From Acidobacteriota bacterium (GTDB taxonomy: Bacteria; Acidobacteriota; Holophagae; Acanthopleuribacterales; Acanthopleuribacteraceae), in the NCBI GenBank assembly GCA_002747255.1, contig PDUC01000052.1, positions 1 through 64,000 on the forward strand: a stretch of 64,000 nucleotides of DNA, written 5' to 3'. The notes beneath the pieces are model-generated. The model had not been told where the DNA came from, did not search any database, and worked only from the letters and a program-made list of their open reading frames with translations. The translations under genes and the position numbers were made by a program. Shown here piece by piece: positions 62,324 to 64,000 of the stretch (positions are counted from its first letter, which is position 1; each line of letters opens with the position of its first letter).

Positions 62324-64000
62324 ATGAATCACTATAGAAAGAAGAACTATTACCGTAAACGCAATTTCAGTAATAGAAACAACAGAAGATACAAAGACAC
62401 GTATCATCAGCCTAAAGAGCAGACCACCGATAGCCTTACCCCCCATTCACTCCACACGCTGACCAAAGGCGATGTTGAAGCGGTGGTGGAATCCATGTTG
62501 AGTGGAACCCTTTCTCAAGGAAAGGAACTCGAGCGATTTGAGAGTCTGTTGGCAAAGCTAACCCATTGCCACTATGCTCTTGCCGTCAATTCGGGCACTG
62601 CTGCCATTCACACAGCTCTGGCAGCGATTGGAATTGAAGAAGGAGACGAGGTTATAACTTCTACCCTGAACTTCTGCGCTGTTGCCAATATGACCAGGAT
62701 GATGGGCGGTGTTCCGGTTCTGGTTGACTGTGATCCCGAAACACTAACCCTCAGTGTGGAAGAAGCCGGAAAGGTCATTACACCCAGGACAAAAGCCATT
62801 TTTGCCAATAATTTCGCAGGTCAGCCATCCGATATGTTTGCCCTCAGAGAACTCTGTGACGAACACAGCATTTTCCTTCTTGAAGATGCCTGCCACGGCC
62901 TGGGTGGTCGATATCGAGGTCACTATACGGGTAATCAGGCAGATATGACCTGCTTCTCTTTCCAACCTTCCAAAGCCATTACTTCGGGAGAGGGCGGTGC
63001 TGTTACCACCAACGATGTCGATCGCTTTGCCTTTATGAAATTATTCAGGCACCATGGTATCCAGAAAGATCCGGACTACTTCCAGTCAGAAGACGTTCAT
63101 GCCGGTTATCATCAGGAAGTTCAGTTCCAGGGCATGAATTACAAGATGAGCGAGCTGCAGGCAGCACTGGGCCGCAACCAGTTGACCCGCCTGGATCGCC
63201 ATCTCGAGCGCAGACGTGCCATCGCTCAAGTCTATCAAACCAACCTGGCCGAAGTTGAAGGTGTGATCCTTCCGCAGAGTGCTGAATGGGCCGATCATGC
63301 CTTTCACCTGTATCCCATCCAGTTGACAGGTCCTTTCTTTGGTAAGAGGGACGCCATCTTCGATGATTTCTATTCCAATGGCATAGCGGTTCAGGTACAC
63401 TATGTTCCCATCCACTTGATGCCTCTCTACAGAGAAGAAAACGAGGAAAAGAATTTCCCCAACGCGGAAACGTATTACAAGAACTGCATCAGTCTTCCCA
63501 TCTACCCCGATCTGGGTATCAAGGAAATCGATCGAATTGTGGATGTTCTGAAAAAGAGTCTTGAATCTCATAAGGATGTCGATTTCATCCAAGACATGTT
63601 CAAAGAAGAGGTGGAGGGTCAGGAAGACCAACTCGAAGTTGCTGAAAAGGCAAAAGAGGAAACACCAACCAAGACAAGAGGGCGAAAAAAGACCACCCCC
63701 TATCGTCGTAGAACCAGGAAAAAAGACCCTGAAGTCACAGAGGCTGCAGAAGAACCGAAAGCCGCGGAAGAATTGAAGCCGGCAGAAGAGCCGAAGTCTG
63801 AGAGCGAGCCGCAAAAGAAAGAGAAGCCCGTTGAGCCTGTTCCGGTTGAAGAGGTGCAGGCAGCGGATCCCCTTGAGCCAGCAGCCGAAGAAACGGAAAA
63901 GAAACCGAAGCGTCGTCCTCCCGCGCGGAAAAACGTAACCCGAACGAGAAAAACCAAAAAGAAAACGGCAGAAAAGGAAGAGCCTGCCAGCGAACAGAAG
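62324..64000 (+). CDS. DegT/PseC-type PLP aminotransferase with long charged C-terminal tail, cut by window end
   Basis: ATG at 62324 follows AAGGA at proper spacing, and the frame is open to the last base (559 codons visible). After a basic Asn/Arg/Tyr-rich start (residues 1-28) comes a complete DegT fold to about residue 415. It has AVNSGTAAIHTAL at about 87, LEDACHGLGGRY at about 186 and the PLP Lys217 in SFQPSKAITSGEGG. These are closest in pattern to PseC-type sugar aminotransferases for pseudaminic acid. From about residue 425 the chain turns into a Lys/Glu/Pro/Ala-rich tail (TRGRKKTTPYRRRTRKK, PKAAEELKPAEEPKSE) that continues beyond the window. Such tails are usual in RNA- or DNA-associated proteins, not in sugar enzymes. 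Confidence 0.87.
   Translation, partial: MNHYRKKNYYRKRNFSNRNNRRYKDTYHQPKEQTTDSLTPHSLHTLTKGDVEAVVESMLSGTLSQGKELERFESLLAKLTHCHYALAVNSGTAAIHTALAAIGIEEGDEVITSTLNFCAVANMTRMMGGVPVLVDCDPETLTLSVEEAGKVITPRTKAIFANNFAGQPSDMFALRELCDEHSIFLLEDACHGLGGRYRGHYTGNQADMTCFSFQPSKAITSGEGGAVTTNDVDRFAFMKLFRHHGIQKDPDYFQSEDVHAGYHQEVQFQGMNYKMSELQAALGRNQLTRLDRHLERRRAIAQVYQTNLAEVEGVILPQSAEWADHAFHLYPIQLTGPFFGKRDAIFDDFYSNGIAVQVHYVPIHLMPLYREENEEKNFPNAETYYKNCISLPIYPDLGIKEIDRIVDVLKKSLESHKDVDFIQDMFKEEVEGQEDQLEVAEKAKEETPTKTRGRKKTTPYRRRTRKKDPEVTEAAEEPKAAEELKPAEEPKSESEPQKKEKPVEPVPVEEVQAADPLEPAAEETEKKPKRRPPARKNVTRTRKTKKKTAEKEEPASEQK

Noticed and set aside
63086-63814. 242-codon frame antisense to the aminotransferase tail
   Set aside because: It is Phe/Cys/Leu-rich, the mirror of Lys/Glu codons of the sense strand; no initiation signal.

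Overview
The window looks like chromosomal DNA of a diderm (Gram-negative-type) bacterium. Supporting this are a TamB/Omp85 envelope protein, YidC, many signal peptides, two-domain QueF, CmoB/CmoM and RppH-type genes. No rRNA, tRNA or phylogenetic marker with a decisive sequence is present. The mix of Roadblock/LC7 proteins, a PATAN-type response regulator and proteobacterial-like tRNA-modification genes would fit Acidobacteriota (Holophagae-like) or a deltaproteobacterial relative; this is a guess, not a result.

Layout. (1) 0.3-8.0 kb: a large secreted multidomain protein, an SDR oxidoreductase, cmoB with an exported partner, and oligopeptidase A (prlC). (2) 8.0-14.7 kb: a frameshifted TPR gene followed by a 2010-codon gene that reads as TamB fused in frame to a POTRA plus Omp85 beta-barrel. 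(3) 14.8-25.5 kb: an AT-rich accessory island. It holds minus-strand small genes (SdpI-like, two VOC proteins, HicAB, K+ channel, hypotheticals), two complete 57-bp integron-type attC sites and one truncated site, long direct repeats, IS21, IS91 and other transposase scraps, and plus-strand small secreted peptide genes placed before 6-bladed beta-propeller genes. (4) 25.5-41.2 kb: core metabolism and RNA genes (DCC protein, malonyl/acyl-CoA synthetase, metH, metallophosphoesterase, gapA, Nudix/RppH, M1-like peptidase, tsaB, a large coiled-coil membrane protein, mdh). (5) 41.3-44.8 kb: a compact five-gene signalling operon (Roadblock, ODP-like metallo-beta-lactamase fold, REC-PATAN regulator, ParA-like ATPase, second Roadblock). 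(6) 45-48.7 kb: grpE-dnaK-dnaJ. (7) 49-55.5 kb: a four-gene minus operon (unknown, methyltransferase, PolB-like exonuclease, TrmH), two glycan genes and cmoM. (8) 55.8-64 kb: deoC, YkgJ-type protein, queF, rpmH-rnpA-yidC-jag, a Ycf46-like AAA ATPase, and a DegT/PseC-type aminotransferase with a long charged tail that runs off the window.

Connections: cmoB and cmoM act in the same wobble-uridine pathway, and queF, tsaB and trmH add further tRNA modifications. rpmH-rnpA-yidC-jag is the classic conserved cluster, here without dnaA or yidD. The most unusual items are the TamB-Omp85 fusion, the Roadblock/ODP/PATAN/ParA operon, the peptide plus propeller pairs in the island, and the integron-like cassettes without an integrase. 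All calls come from reading the sequence; no database search was run.
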